Part shown: positions 15,101 through 24,927 of the stretch, piece after piece
Layout of the letters: each line of letters begins with the position of its first letter
Numbering within the stretch: the first letter of the stretch is position 1
Assembly (NCBI RefSeq): GCF_026151205.1
Contig: NC_087079.1
Coordinates: 2,637,730 to 2,701,729 of the forward strand
DNA: 64,000 nt
Reading direction: 5' to 3'
From: Bolinopsis microptera
Taxonomy: Eukaryota > Ctenophora > Tentaculata > Lobata > Bolinopsidae
Notes under the pieces: generated by a model
The model's input: only the letters and a program-made list of their open reading frames with translations
Database searches by the model: none
Told to the model about the DNA's origin: nothing
Position numbers and translations under genes: made by a program

Positions 15101-15185
15101 ACACAGTTCAACTGATCCATTATTATTTATTTGTCTATTTCCAGAACAAATTTTACCCACTTTGAAAACAATAGTACCCTCATGA
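9107..15185 (+). CDS. Secreted protein built of phase 1-1 mini-exons
   Basis: Eight predicted exons: 9107-9167, 9462-9539, 10001-10078, 11781-11855, 12118-12198, 12501-12587, 12769-12831 and 15145-15185, about 187 residues. Exon 1 encodes a signal peptide (MKMLSLVLIVIACFSVAESA) and ends in phase 1. Every internal exon is 63-87 nt, divisible by three and flanked by phase 1 introns with good GTRAG donors and CAG/TAG acceptors. Each module is a short helical-looking segment; those from exons 6-7 are Ala/Lys/Arg-rich and amphipathic (AKIKAMVAKIAEVV; FPNLRARFRKNK). Only two cysteines are seen. The start is fixed by the signal peptide. The last exon is least certain: an alternative at 13000-13073 also fits phase and ends in TAA. 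I recognise no family. A secreted cationic peptide precursor is one possibility, by inference only. Confidence 0.6.
10249..11605. mobile_element. TTAA-flanked foldback element, 667 bp arms
   Basis: The sequence starts with nine G then CCAATGGATA and ends with the complement and nine C. Both sides are flanked by TTAA (10245-10248, 11606-11609). Arms 10249-10915 and 10939-11605 are each 667 bp, nearly identical in inverted orientation, with a 23 bp spacer. A TTAA duplication is typical of piggyBac-type transposition, but no transposase is present. The element lies in intron 3 of the secreted-protein gene, so the pre-mRNA could form a ~660 bp duplex. Short ORFs inside have no recognisable product. 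Confidence 0.9.
12034..12063. repeat. Double ACCAGCGCTGGT palindrome
   Basis: ACCAGCGCTGGT, a perfect 12 bp palindrome, is followed by CACATGG and then (C)CAGCGCTGGT again, in the intron before exon 5 of the secreted-protein gene. It may be a protein-binding site or a remnant of a terminal repeat. Confidence 0.5.
12270..12370. repeat. Imperfect ACCAGGCCTCTCGG repeat
   Basis: Two copies of 'tatataccaggcctctcgg' lie within 45 bp, followed by a related 'cccggtatagaaaggcacgg' segment. A degenerate element end is likely. It sits in the intron before exon 6 of the secreted-protein gene. Confidence 0.5.
12832..13981. other. Intron of secreted-protein gene
   Basis: AT-rich sequence containing the possible alternative terminal exon at 13000-13073. 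A 17 bp word (gttgaattatcctcacg) near 13228 is shared with about 5171. No other coding signal is seen. Confidence 0.5.
13982..14551. mobile_element. TA-flanked element with iterated GTCAAATGAAAC
   Basis: It begins GGGGAAGCTGGGGTTAAATGAAAC after TA (13980-13981) and ends GTTTCATTTGACCCTTACTTCCCC before TA (14552-14553). The word GGTCAAATGAAAC forms the terminal inverted repeats and recurs inside. A TA duplication suggests Tc1/mariner-type mobilisation. It has no coding capacity. Confidence 0.75.
14570..14816. mobile_element. Shorter adjacent copy of the GTCAAATGAAAC element
   Basis: Flanked by TA (14568-14569 and 14817-14818) and bounded by GGGGAAG and CTTCCCC. Its 3' ~175 bp is nearly identical to that of the 13982-14551 element, differing at a few bases. 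It is an internal-deletion derivative 18 bp from its relative. Confidence 0.75.
14880..14952. repeat. 13 bp tandem repeat, ~5.5 copies
   Basis: Units of gaatgttgatggc with single-base variants. Confidence 0.85.
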
Positions 15186-17665
15186 AGATCAACCAAAAAA
15201 TAAAATATCAATTTACATTGATATTTACATAGTTAAAGGAATGCGAGCAACACCGAACTATAACTCAAGTAGCTTCAGTCAGGATGACCCCCCCCCCCTG
15301 GCAGACGAAACACCTGGCCTGAAGCCAGCTTCAATCTTTTTATGTGTATTTAATCTGTGTCACTGTCGCCCATATAATGATAAATGTAATGAATTGTGGA
15401 AATAGACGTATAAAACTACAATAATAATAATCACCAAACTGTTCCATGTACTGCATGTTACTATTAGAATTAGTTTTCAATATTCCTTGACGCTCAGTAC
15501 CCGCTTTGCTCTAACCATGAAGCCCTCTCGCCTGCAGTAGCGCTCGACCGCCGAGGGCACCACAGGAGGCGGCACCATGGCTAAGTGAAATACTACACCC
15601 GCTTATAGTTACACATTATAGCTTCAATCATTTTGATTCGTCAGTTAAAAGTTAAAACCAAACTGTCTTTCATACAAATACTGAGAGAGAAGCGAGCAGT
15701 AGACTTTGTATCACGTCGTGACCCCCACGGTCGTTTCACTAACTTTATCGTTTTTACGATACATGACAGGGGGAGCCGCGCACTCGTGCGCGGCAGGTCA
15801 TACAACGTATGACAAAATAGAATTGCAAGCTAGCTAGGTAAAGTTAAACCTCGCTAAAACGCGGTTTTTCGGTATAAATTCTTTCCTCTCTTGATCATGA
15901 TGTACATTATAACGAGGTACGACTGTAATTTACAGCAGTGTGCTTTTCAATACTCTCACAGTCACATGACAGATTACTTTTTCAGATGTTCCTGAATAAT
16001 CGATAAACGACGCAAAAATCCTTGCATGCAGAGAGAGGACACATCGAAGCACAATTAGTAATACTAACTACAATATTTACAACTTAGAGACTAAAATTAG
16101 TAAACTTCTTGGTGAAGAAGACAAATGAACATATATATACTAGAATATTCTATACTAGAAGTAGAACTGAATTTAAATGCATGATATGAATGGAATGATT
16201 TTAATTTTTATATTATATTAAGCTCGCAGAACTTTAAATATTGTATTTTCATTTTATCCAACTCTTTTAAATCAAATGTTCGTTTTATTTAGTTTAGCAA
16301 CTTATTTGATTAATTATTTAAATTAATTGTTTGATTAGAATTAAATAATTAATTGTAGCGAGATGCACCACTGGGGCTCGCCGAGTAAAGCTAGAAAGCT
16401 GCGAATGATTGATATCGTGAATCAATTTTTCCGTTTGTTGCAACAATCCGAGAAGGCTCTAAGCTTTGCCAAATAAAGAAAAGTTTAAATTTTGCCACAG
16501 AATCATTGCATGAAAATTGGAGAAAAGTTGTTATCAGAAAAACTTCGAACAAATTGTGACTTAGAAAATTTTCGGTCCGACTCATTCTCGATACGTACCT
16601 CCTGTATCGAGAGCTCCCGCTTCCGAGCTCGTGTTACAAAGGGGAGGCCGGCCTTCCGAGATCGCATTACCAGGGAGAAGCCTCGAGTCTAAAATTGTGT
16701 ACCGAGGGGTAGGTGCAGACTATGAAAAACCGAAAAAATCTTATTACGAGCTGTAGCTCTAGTATTGTTCTTTATCACGTTTTACTGTGCAGACAGCAGA
16801 CTGCTGTCTAGTAAAAACGATCCAGTGATAAAATATGCTTGCATGCAAATCAGGATACTATCGTGGCCTGAATCGGGTACTACTGTGTCGCTTAATTGGA
16901 ATTAATTACCAGTGATTAAGTGCACCTGCGTGCTAAAAAGGTACAATTATGTCCTGAATCTGGAACTATTGTTCTTTGATACTCAGACCTGCATGACAAA
17001 AAGGGAACAACTGTGTCTCACACGTGCAATCGCGCTCAAGGGTCTAGTAGGATATGCCAATTACATATCATTTCTGATAATAACTTGCCTACTCTTGTTA
17101 CAACGTTCTGCTTGTTGATTTGATATTTTACATATTAATTCTACTGCTAGGCATAAACAGTAAACATCATTGGTCTGGTCGTATAGCTCTTAGAAATTCG
17201 GAACTTATTGTTTAATTACAAACTATGGCTTATAAGGATTAATATCATAATAGATAATGACAAAAGCCCAATAATAAGGATTAATTTAAATTTTCCGGCA
17301 AGATCCGGCAAGATCCTGCAAGTTCCGGCTGCCTTATATTTCACCCTCCTAAAACAGGCTCCGGTCCGGCAGAATCTGGCTAACCGGATAATAAATTGAT
17401 ATCCGGCAAGATCCGATCCGGCAGCCAAAAGCCCATTCCGGTCGGTTCCTAGCCCTTGTATTTCTCATTTTTCAAACCATCGTTGCAATAGTAATACCAA
17501 TTTATCGGAAAATAAAACGTCTATTAAGGTCCATTGGCAAATTTAATATGTATATAAGTATATAGTTAGCTTCAGGAAAGTAGCATAATGTCGAACATTT
17601 TAAGAATAGGGTTCATTCAATTGTGTTCGACTGTTGGAATGTTTATAAATATATCACCGTCGGCG
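15186..17665. other. Intergenic, no gene supported
   Basis: AT-rich. Small features only: a C-run near 15290; a CCGCGCACTCGTGCGCGG hairpin at about 15777-15794 followed by ggtcatacaacgtatgac, which recurs in variant form near 29250; a 'ttaaacctcgctaaaacg ... acgaggtacgactgta' pair at 15845-15930 reminiscent of Tigger/pogo ends; and a CAGACAGCAGACTGCTGTCT palindrome near 16790. No convincing coding exon. Confidence 0.5.
17285..17425. repeat. CCGGCAAGATCCGGC word cluster
   Basis: At least six copies of CCGGCAAGATC-like and CCGGCAG-like words in ~140 bp. It is another instance of a short GC-rich word iterated in AT-rich DNA. Confidence 0.6.
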
Positions 17666-17748
17666 TCAGTCGTCACAGGGCTCGTCGATGTGATTTTTCC
17701 TAAAATGCTTGATTATTCCCCTGGTCATCTTAACGCCAATGAATTCAT
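17666..17748 (-). CDS. Candidate second 3' exon of the lectin/coiled-coil gene
   Basis: On the minus strand an acceptor (ttctttcag) precedes a phase 1 frame reading DEFIGVKMTRGIIKHF and onward to TGA at 17666-17668. It is clearly similar to EEFVGVNVTEGVINHL in the neighbouring exon (17871-18100), where a matching 'catttcag' lies at the same place. This indicates exon duplication and possible alternative 3' ends. Expression is unproven. Confidence 0.4.
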
Positions 17749-17870
17749 CTGAAAGAAATTTCTATTAAACTGGGAACGTCGGATACAAGAGGAGATTGGG
17801 GGTTCCACCCATGAGGAAGCTAATAAAGTGAAACACAAATCGAAAGTAAAATTTGCGTATTAACTATTAA

Positions 17871-18100
17871 CTAACCCCACATTTCCAGAATATCACTCGC
17901 GCTCTTTTCACCGCACTCCGCTTTTCCAACATCATGTTTTTGTAGGTGGTTTATAACTCCCTCTGTGACGTTTACTCCAACAAATTCCTCTGAAATGAAG
18001 AAGTTTTCACAACACTTCGGATGGATTGATTGTTTTAACTTAGATAACAAATGAAACTTGCGGACATAACTGTCATGGTCATTCGAGCAAATGCTTAATT
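17871..18100 (-). CDS. Candidate 3' exon of the lectin/coiled-coil gene
   Basis: A minus-strand acceptor (atttttccag) at 18101-18102 is followed by a 76-residue open frame in phase 1. It starts LSICSNDHDSYVRKF, contains CCEN and EEFVGVNVTEGVINHL, and ends SASDILEMWG before TAG at 17871-17873. A strong donor (TTACTGG|GTGAGA) near 18228, at the end of a frame reading DDLKSWSWDLL, fits it in phase 1. That frame is one indel away from the 604-codon ORF next to it, so I infer this is the gene's true C-terminus. No domain recognised. Confidence 0.5.
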
Positions 18101-18248
18101 CTGGAAAAATAAAATAAGTTAGAAAATATAAATAATAAATAACTAATATGCATGTCAATGGATAGCGAGACCTTACAACTGGATACTGGATAGTTGGCTA
18201 CAATCATAATTTTATATATCTCACCCAGTAAATCCCATGACCAGGACT

Positions 18249-20063
18249 TCAAATCATCAGTAGTTGCCCAGTAAATATTTTATGATAGAACGAGTCTGTG
18301 TATAAAATGTCCCACATAGTTATATTACTGAACTTTCTGGCCCCTTTCAACTGAGATTTAGTGTCCGTTAATTCTGCAGAGCACGTGATCAGTTCTTCTT
18401 CAGTTCGGTTAGATCTGGCGGTTACAGTCTCCAGGCTTTCTCTAGTCCTACTCAACTCTTCTTTAGTTCGGTTAGATCTGGCGGTTACAGTCTCCAGGCT
18501 TTCTCTAGTCCTACTCAACTCTTCTTTAGTTCGGTTAGATCTGGTGGTTACAGTCTCCAGGCTTTCTCTAGTCCTACTCAACTCTTCTTTAGTTCGGTTA
18601 GATCTGGCGGTTACAGTCTCCAGGCTTTCTCTAGTCCTACTCAACTCTTCTTTAGTTCGGTTAGATCTGGCGGTTACAGTCTCCAGGCTTTCTCTAGTCC
18701 TACTCAACTCTTCTTTAGTTCGGTTAGATCTGGCGGTTACAGTCTCCAGGCTTTCTCTAGTCCTACTCAACTCTTCTTTAGTTCGGTTAGATCTGGCGGT
18801 TACAGTCTCCAGGCTTTCTCTAGTCCTACTCAACTCTTCTTTAGTTCGGTTAGATCTGGTGGTTACAGTCTCCAGGCTTTCTCTAGTCCTGCTCAACTCT
18901 TCTTTAGTTCGGTTAGATCTGGTGGTTACAGTCTCCAGGCTTTCTCTAGTCCTGCTCAACTCTTCTTTAGTTCGGTTAGATCTGGTGGTTACAGTCTCCA
19001 GGCTTTCTCTAGTCCTGCTCAACTCTTCTTTAGTTCGGTTAGATCTGGCGGTTACAGTCTCCAGGCTTTCTCTAGTCCTACTCAACTCTTCTTTAGTTCG
19101 GTTAGATCTGGCGGTTACAGTCTCCAGGCTTTCTCTAGTCCTACTCAACTCTTCTTTAGTTCGGTTATGTCTGGTGACTTCGTACTCAAGACTAACTTCA
19201 GTGCTATCTAGCTCTTCATCTGTTCGGTTTAGCTGCCCTGTTACTGTGTGTAACTCTTCTTGTGTGCTATTTAATAGACCTGTTGTTGTTTTCAGGTCAT
19301 CATTAGTTCTGTTAAGTTGTCCTTTGACCGTATCCAACTGTTTTCTCATCATTCTTAATTCTTTTATCAAATAACAGTCAATTCCAACTTCGACCACTAA
19401 CCCAGTTCTTGACTTTTCCAGTACGTCCTCCCAGCGAAGTGTTCTACTACCAATAGTCTCCTCTACTTCAGCACACAAACCCCCGTATGCTATTCTTTTT
19501 ATCGTACCCGAGCTGAGTATTTCATTATACAGATTAAATCTGTACAACTGACCACCAAATATCCAACTACTACCGGCACTGTAACCCAGTCTATTAAACC
19601 ACACAGTCCCGCTAGCGTGCAGTTCTCTCCAGTTCCCGGATGAAGTCTGGCCGCTAGCTGCTAGTTCCCCGTCCAGGTAGATCTGAATAGTCCGTGAGGA
19701 GGAGGACCAAGTCAGACAATAATGGAACCATTGTCCGGCCGGGGTAGTGAATTTACTGTGTGAGTTCTCTAAAACCCCATCACCTAGTACTCTGTTGTAT
19801 TCCCCGACAGATCCAGTCAATATCTCGTAAGTAGTAGAGCTGGTTTGGTAATGAAACACGACTGGGTAGGAGGATGAGGTGTACACTCTCTTAATCCAGG
19901 TACACAGGGTTAAAGCATTACGGAACGGGGACATATTGTGGCTGAAGCTTATGTAGTCGCTTGAAGTGGTCCCAAACTGCAGGGCAGTGTACTTTCTGTC
20001 CACTGTTTGAGCAACGGGAGATACAATGCAGAATGTGAGAACGAATAGGAAAAACATTTTCAA
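18249..20063 (-). CDS. Secreted LamG/pentraxin-like protein with 21-residue coiled-coil repeats
   Basis: A 604-codon ORF. Residues 1-20 form a signal peptide (MKMFFLFVLTFCIVSPVAQT). Residues ~28-205 look like a concanavalin-A-like LamG/pentraxin jelly roll (YISFSHNMSPF, LTLCTWIKRV, WFHYCLTWSS, IYLDGELAASG). A predicted coiled coil follows, with NRT/NST sequons throughout. It includes twelve near-identical 21-residue units containing SNRTKEELSRTRESLETVT, each three heptads with one N-glycosylation sequon. The product should be an extracellular, glycosylated, rod-like oligomer with a sugar- or ligand-binding head. The ATG is followed directly by the signal peptide, so the start is secure. The last ~9 residues are doubtful: a one-base indel near 18280 would join the frame to the exon at 17871-18100. 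The gene stands alone. Confidence 0.75.
   Translation of the reverse strand: MKMFFLFVLTFCIVSPVAQTVDRKYTALQFGTTSSDYISFSHNMSPFRNALTLCTWIKRVYTSSSYPVVFHYQTSSTTYEILTGSVGEYNRVLGDGVLENSHSKFTTPAGQWFHYCLTWSSSSRTIQIYLDGELAASGQTSSGNWRELHASGTVWFNRLGYSAGSSWIFGGQLYRFNLYNEILSSGTIKRIAYGGLCAEVEETIGSRTLRWEDVLEKSRTGLVVEVGIDCYLIKELRMMRKQLDTVKGQLNRTNDDLKTTTGLLNSTQEELHTVTGQLNRTDEELDSTEVSLEYEVTRHNRTKEELSRTRESLETVTARSNRTKEELSRTRESLETVTARSNRTKEELSRTRESLETVTTRSNRTKEELSRTRESLETVTTRSNRTKEELSRTRESLETVTTRSNRTKEELSRTRESLETVTARSNRTKEELSRTRESLETVTARSNRTKEELSRTRESLETVTARSNRTKEELSRTRESLETVTARSNRTKEELSRTRESLETVTTRSNRTKEELSRTRESLETVTARSNRTKEELSRTRESLETVTARSNRTEEELITCSAELTDTKSQLKGARKFSNITMWDILYTDSFYHKIFTGQLLMI
18398..19172. repeat. 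63 bp coding minisatellite, 12 units
   Basis: Twelve tandem 63 bp units in the coiled-coil gene, differing mainly at one codon (GCC/ACC, Ala/Thr) and at a silent or nearby base (tcctactc versus tcctgctc). The near identity indicates recent homogenisation. The long opposite-strand ORF here is a shadow of the repeat. Confidence 0.95.
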
Positions 20064-20524
20064 CTTTCAAGTCAGAAATAAAACTAGGGTTGATTTCTCG
20101 AGACTGTATTCACGAGGTTAACAGGAAAATGTAATCTAGAGAATCTGAGGAGCTACAGTTATTACTGCAAATGTGAATTTTACCAGAACCGGAAAAGTTG
20201 TAGCGTTATATAATCTAGCAAGGTGGCACGACAAAGCCCAGCTGGTATTAACTAGAAATATGACGATTTATCTTACATATTCTAATATTTATCTTACACA
20301 TTCTGTATGTTAATACCTGGATTCACCAGAAGTTCATTAACGTAAATGCCGATAAAATTGCCATCGAGTGATTAGTGGACTTTTTACGATTATATGGTAC
20401 AGAATATTGTCTCAGATGCTACGCTACTCGATAGTCGATAAATTAACAATATTTTTGGTGGCGCAGTTCCAACTTTTTGAAATAGCCCTCAGATGTGTTA
20501 AATTAGACATTTCGTCACCTCCAA
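20064..20524. other. Upstream region of the lectin/coiled-coil gene
   Basis: Non-coding, presumably the 5' UTR and promoter region of the minus-strand gene. I could not fix a TATA element. Confidence 0.4.
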
Positions 20525-20815
20525 ATAGAAAGGGTACAAGTTAAGATATACCCTTTCTATTTGTTCACCGGTTTTGGAACCCTCGGGTCATGAGTCATCA
20601 TGTCACCAAGTATCAACTTGATTTGATGAAATTTTAGGTAACCCTAATTTTTAGAAAGGACATAAGTCAACTTAACCCCTTTTTATATCTAAAATAGCGC
20701 ACCTAGACCGATAAGTAAAAAGGATACAAATTGAGATGGTCCCTTTTAATAATTCATTCTTACCAAATTGTATATAGGCTAAAAGGGTATAAGTCTACAT
20801 GTACCCCTTTAAACA
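20525..20815. repeat. Four hairpin units with AAAGGGTA...TACCCTTT arms
   Basis: Near 20529, 20654, 20717 and 20779 there are units like aaagggtacaagttaa followed by gatataccctttc. Each has short inverted arms around a conserved AAGT core. Spacing is about 125, 63 and 62 bp. They look like a decayed array or element built from one hairpin word. Confidence 0.65.
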
Positions 20816-21032
20816 CAAGACTTAATGTCACGTTATGTGAATAGACCCGACACTGCAATCATATATATGAATACATATAGTAGGTTTATGATGTTATTTG
20901 GCTCCAGAAGGGTCTATAGATCAAAAAAAATTTGGGTGGAAAAAAAGTTATGTATCTTCGAAGTCTGTGGCCACGCCCTTTTATAAGATCGTGGGAAAAT
21001 CTTACAATTTCCTGAAATAAATTCATATTTTG

Positions 21033-21367
21033 ATAATTTGACCAAAACCCATAATCATGGGTAGAGTGTACCGCTGCCAGTGTCTCTCTTTTCCAAACAA
21101 AAGGAAATGATATTAATTTGAGGAACCGTCCGCTAATGCAAATTGATACCGAGAATGAAATCGGTCGCTCGCTTTTCCCATTCATTCACGGCTTACGAAT
21201 TGTAATAAAGCTTATTAAATGGGAAAAGCGAGCGACCGATTTCATTCTCGGTATCAATTTGCATTAGCGGACGGTTCCTCAAATTAATATCATTTCCTTT
21301 TGTTTGGAAAAGAGAGACACTGGCAGCGGTACACTCTACCCATGATTATGGGTTTTGGTCAAATATC
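21033..21367. repeat. Foldback repeat, ~150 bp arms
   Basis: Arms 21033-21182 and 21218-21367 are inverted copies, nearly exact, with a 35 bp spacer. They contain tgtttggaaaagagagacac and cattctcggtatcaatttgc. A weaker relative of the arm (ttttgtttggaaaaaggaag) lies near 8838. Probably a foldback MITE; no clear target duplication. Confidence 0.8.
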
Positions 21368-22820
21368 ATCTCTTTTTGATTATAATGTCAGGATAATTTA
21401 CACAATCGAAACTTCATTAACAAGGAGGTAATTCCGACGATTTCGAAATTCTGCCTTTGAAAACGTTTCCTTGTGTTAAGTTAGGTATATCTGTCGATAA
21501 CCGACTGAATATGGCACTTTTTACTCATTCAAGTTGGCATTAAATTAATATATAATGCCATTTAAATATCGTGGAAAGCAGAATATATTCGAAATCACGA
21601 ATGAGCAAAATTCTCACCTTTCGCACGTGCAATCTTTGAGCGGACGTTGCGTGCGCATACAATATTGAATCACCGTAAATTTTTGCATAGTGGTATTTAA
21701 TATATAGTTTGATAAGCATGCAAAGTTTCAGAAGATTTCAAAAAGAACTTGGATCACAACGGGACTCCAAAGTTGATAAAAATCGTGAAAATCAAAATTT
21801 TTAGTGATTTTAGCTATTTTAAATAAATTTGGGCGTGTCCCCACGTGTGCAAATTTTCGATTTTTAACTTTAAAACTAGCCTATAACACAATTTACACCT
21901 TTAAGAAGCAAAATTGAGCTCCACAACCCAAGGGATGACCCAACACCAGAGAATACTAATTCACAACTTTTGTGTTTTTATAAAATTATTCTTCAAAAAA
22001 GCACTAACTTCAATAGCAAATATCTTTATGAAGGAGCAAGGTAGGAAACTATTCCGGTAGATTTTCGGAATGCTTGAACAATTATCTAAGATGAAAATGT
22101 CCTCAGATTTTGAATAAAATTACTCCTTAATAGCGTAAAATCGATTTGAAAAGTTGTTACTTTGTCAAAAATCAAGTTATTAAAACACTTAATTTGATGA
22201 CGTCATCAAGTGATGATGATGACGTTAAATTATTTTTCAATACAATGTAAACTAAAGCTTAAACGATTATCTTTAAAACCTGTGGTTCGAGATGACTGTA
22301 TCGTTTATACTTTCGACTCTACGGACACTTAAATGTAGGCTACAATTGACTGCAAAAAGCGTCTATATTATATATTATATATCTTCACGACAATCTGTTG
22401 TAAAACAGGGGTTCCAGAAAACCCACTTCCCGATACTCCTGAAACATGAAATTTTTTTAACAGTCGATTTGGACAAGGTCTAGACGCCCTGCAAAGTTTC
22501 AGATCTCTAACTCAATTTTAACATGGTTTTTAAGGCACCTGAATATGGCGATTTTGGGTTTTTTACCTAATTTCGTACCTATAACATGCTGGCGCGTATT
22601 TTGCGCAAATTTCTTAAAAACCTCCATATAACTATTTCTTATTCCTGTCATCTTTAACATTGAATTAGAATGTTTTGAACTTAAATGTACCTGCTGATCT
22701 ACTTAGTCTTAATGCCTGGAAATCAATAAAGGGGATATAATAGTATAGGGGGTAAATAGTATTGTGAATATAAGGGCGACGGTAATGCTTGCCAGCATTG
22801 TGATAAAAGCATATAGGTTA
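21368..22820. other. Intergenic, nothing supported
   Basis: AT-rich unique sequence with several short random ORFs and no splice or domain evidence. Confidence 0.5.
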
Positions 22821-23220
22821 TCCAAACCATTGTTTTTTGGCTCGGGAAATCGATTAGTGATGTCTATTTGAATCTCAGACCACTCTCTGCTAAGATAACC
22901 ACGCCCATATTCATAATTCATAATTGAGCTTCAAAATTCCAAAAAATTTAAGTGATTTTCTTGGACAAGTTGGGTGTCAAAACCAATGTTTGTTGGCACG
23001 GGAAATCGATTGGCGATGTCTATTTGAATCTCAGACCACTCCCTGATAAGATAACCACGCCCATATTCACAATTAATCTTCAAAATTTACAAAAATTTAA
23101 GTGATTTTCTTGGACAAGTTGTGTGTCAAAACCAATGTTTGTTGGCTCGGGAAATCGATTGGCGATGTCTATTTGACTCTAAGACCACCCATTGATAAGA
23201 TAACCACGCCCAATTTTAAC
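22821..23220. repeat. ~150 bp tandem repeat, ~2.6 units
   Basis: The unit starts CCAATGTTTGTTGGCTCGGG and contains GATAAGATAACCACGCCC. Starts lie near 22821, 22981 and 23129. Units are diverged by substitutions and small indels. Confidence 0.85.
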
Positions 23221-23822
23221 TAAAATTTCCGTTAAGAGTGATTAATGTGAGATAGGATAAAATCTACCTGCAGCAGCCAGAACTGTTCTTCAAGATATTC
23301 CCCATGCTTGGTGGATTCCACTTGACTAAAACGGCCTTGCAGCTTGCACTGCGCGGGAAAATTTTTGAAGGGGTCTGGAGTCGAGGAAATATTCATAGAA
23401 TGTGGAATCTTTGGTCCGAAGACTGTAGATTCAGTAATGAATGGAAAGCATTACTATCGTTCTTTAGGGGGTCTTACAATTCTAAGTGATTCTATGACGA
23501 GAATGAAAATGAAGGCTTTTTGGAAAGAGCACCCACCGCAAAACTACTCTGATGCTATAGTTAAGCTGGAACGATTTCAGGAAGCTCTCTGTGACAACAA
23601 TAAAGCATTTTCTCAATCGTAAATGTCTGATCTCTTGCAATACTGTCAATAAGTTAAACCAGGATATTGGTCGTTTTGAGAAAATTTGTTCGGAAAGCTC
23701 GTCACAATGCAAGTATTGGTTCAACTTTCTGATAATCATGAACCTCATAAGAAACTTCATACGATCAGAAAGAGATGGAGATCTGAATATGAAGACCATT
23801 CAAGACCTTTTACCTTTCTTGG

Positions 23823-24927
23823 CAAGTTGGTCGTTTAGCTCCGGACAGTCTATGCACGGTCCCTGCACGGTCCATGCAACAACAAAAGAACACTCCATGC
23901 ACGGTCCCTGCACGGTCCCTGCACAATGAACACTAGATGCACGCTCCCTAACCGGCTACTAGCCGGCTAGTGACCACAAAGCCGGCTACTAGGCGGTCAC
24001 TAGCCAGCTATTAGCTGAGCTCTAAAGCAGACCTACTTTCTCGAGGTCCCAAACCGGCTACTAGCCGGCTAGTAGCCGGCACTTTAAAAGCGGTCACTAG
24101 CCGGCTACTAACCGGCTACTAACCGGCTAGTAGCCACCAAGTGGCTACTAACCGGCTACAAGGCGGTCACTAGCCGGCTATTAGCTGAGCTCTAAAGCAG
24201 ACCTACTTTCTCGAGGTCCCAAACCGGCTACTAGCCGGCTACTAGCCTTTAGAGCTCAGCTAATAGCCGGCTAGTGACCGCCTAGTAGCCGGTTAGTAGC
24301 CACTCGGTGGCTACTAGCCGGTTAGTAGCCGGTTAGTAGCCAGCTAGTGACCGCTTTTCAAGTGCCGGCTAGTAGCCGGTTGGGGACCTCGAGAAAGTAG
24401 GTCTGCTTTAGAGCCAAGCTAATAGCCGGCTAGTGACTGCCTAGTAGCCGGTTAGTAGCCACTTGGTGGCTACTAGCCGGTTAGTAGCCGGTTAGTAGCC
24501 AGCTAGTGACCGCTTTTCAAGTGCCGGCTAGTAGCCGGTTGGGGACCTCGAGAAAGTAGGTCTGCTTTAGAGCCAAGCTAATAGCCGGCTAGTGACCGCC
24601 TAGTAGCCGGTTAGTAGCCGGCTAGTGACTACTTTTTAAGTGCCGGTTAGTAGCCGGTTTGGTAATGTGAAGTTGAGGAGCTGTTATTACAAAAGTGGCT
24701 ACTAGCCGGCTAGTAGCCGGCCAGTAGCCGGTGTTCATATGCTACTGTGCAGGGACCGTGCATAGACCGTGCAGGGAGTGTGCAGGGACTGACCGTGCAG
24801 GGAGTGGGCATCAAGTGTTCATTGTGCAGGGACCGTGCAGGGACCGTGTATAAATTGTTCTTTTGTTGTTGCATGGACCGTGCAGGGACCGTGCATAGAC
24901 TGTCCGGAGCTAAACGACCAACTTCCC
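23823..24927. mobile_element. Mutator-like non-autonomous element, ~108 bp TIRs, 10 bp TSD
   Basis: It is flanked by CCTTTCTTGG at 23813-23822 and 24928-24937. Long terminal inverted repeats begin (C)AAGTTGGTCGTTTAGCTCC and contain several GCACGGTCCCT words. The interior (23945-24735) is an array of CCGGCTACTAGCCGGC-type words in both orientations, largely self-complementary. Long TIRs and a 9-11 bp duplication are typical of Mutator-like elements. No transposase is present. Confidence 0.85.

Noticed and set aside
18361..19374. 337-codon + strand ORF opposite the coiled-coil gene
   Set aside because: Its 21-residue periodicity mirrors the 63 bp repeat; the minus strand has signal peptide, LamG-like domain and heptads.
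24747..24900. N-terminal part of the ORF crossing the right end of the Mutator-like element
   Set aside because: The start lies in transposon TIR sequence; only codons after 24937 belong to the host gene.
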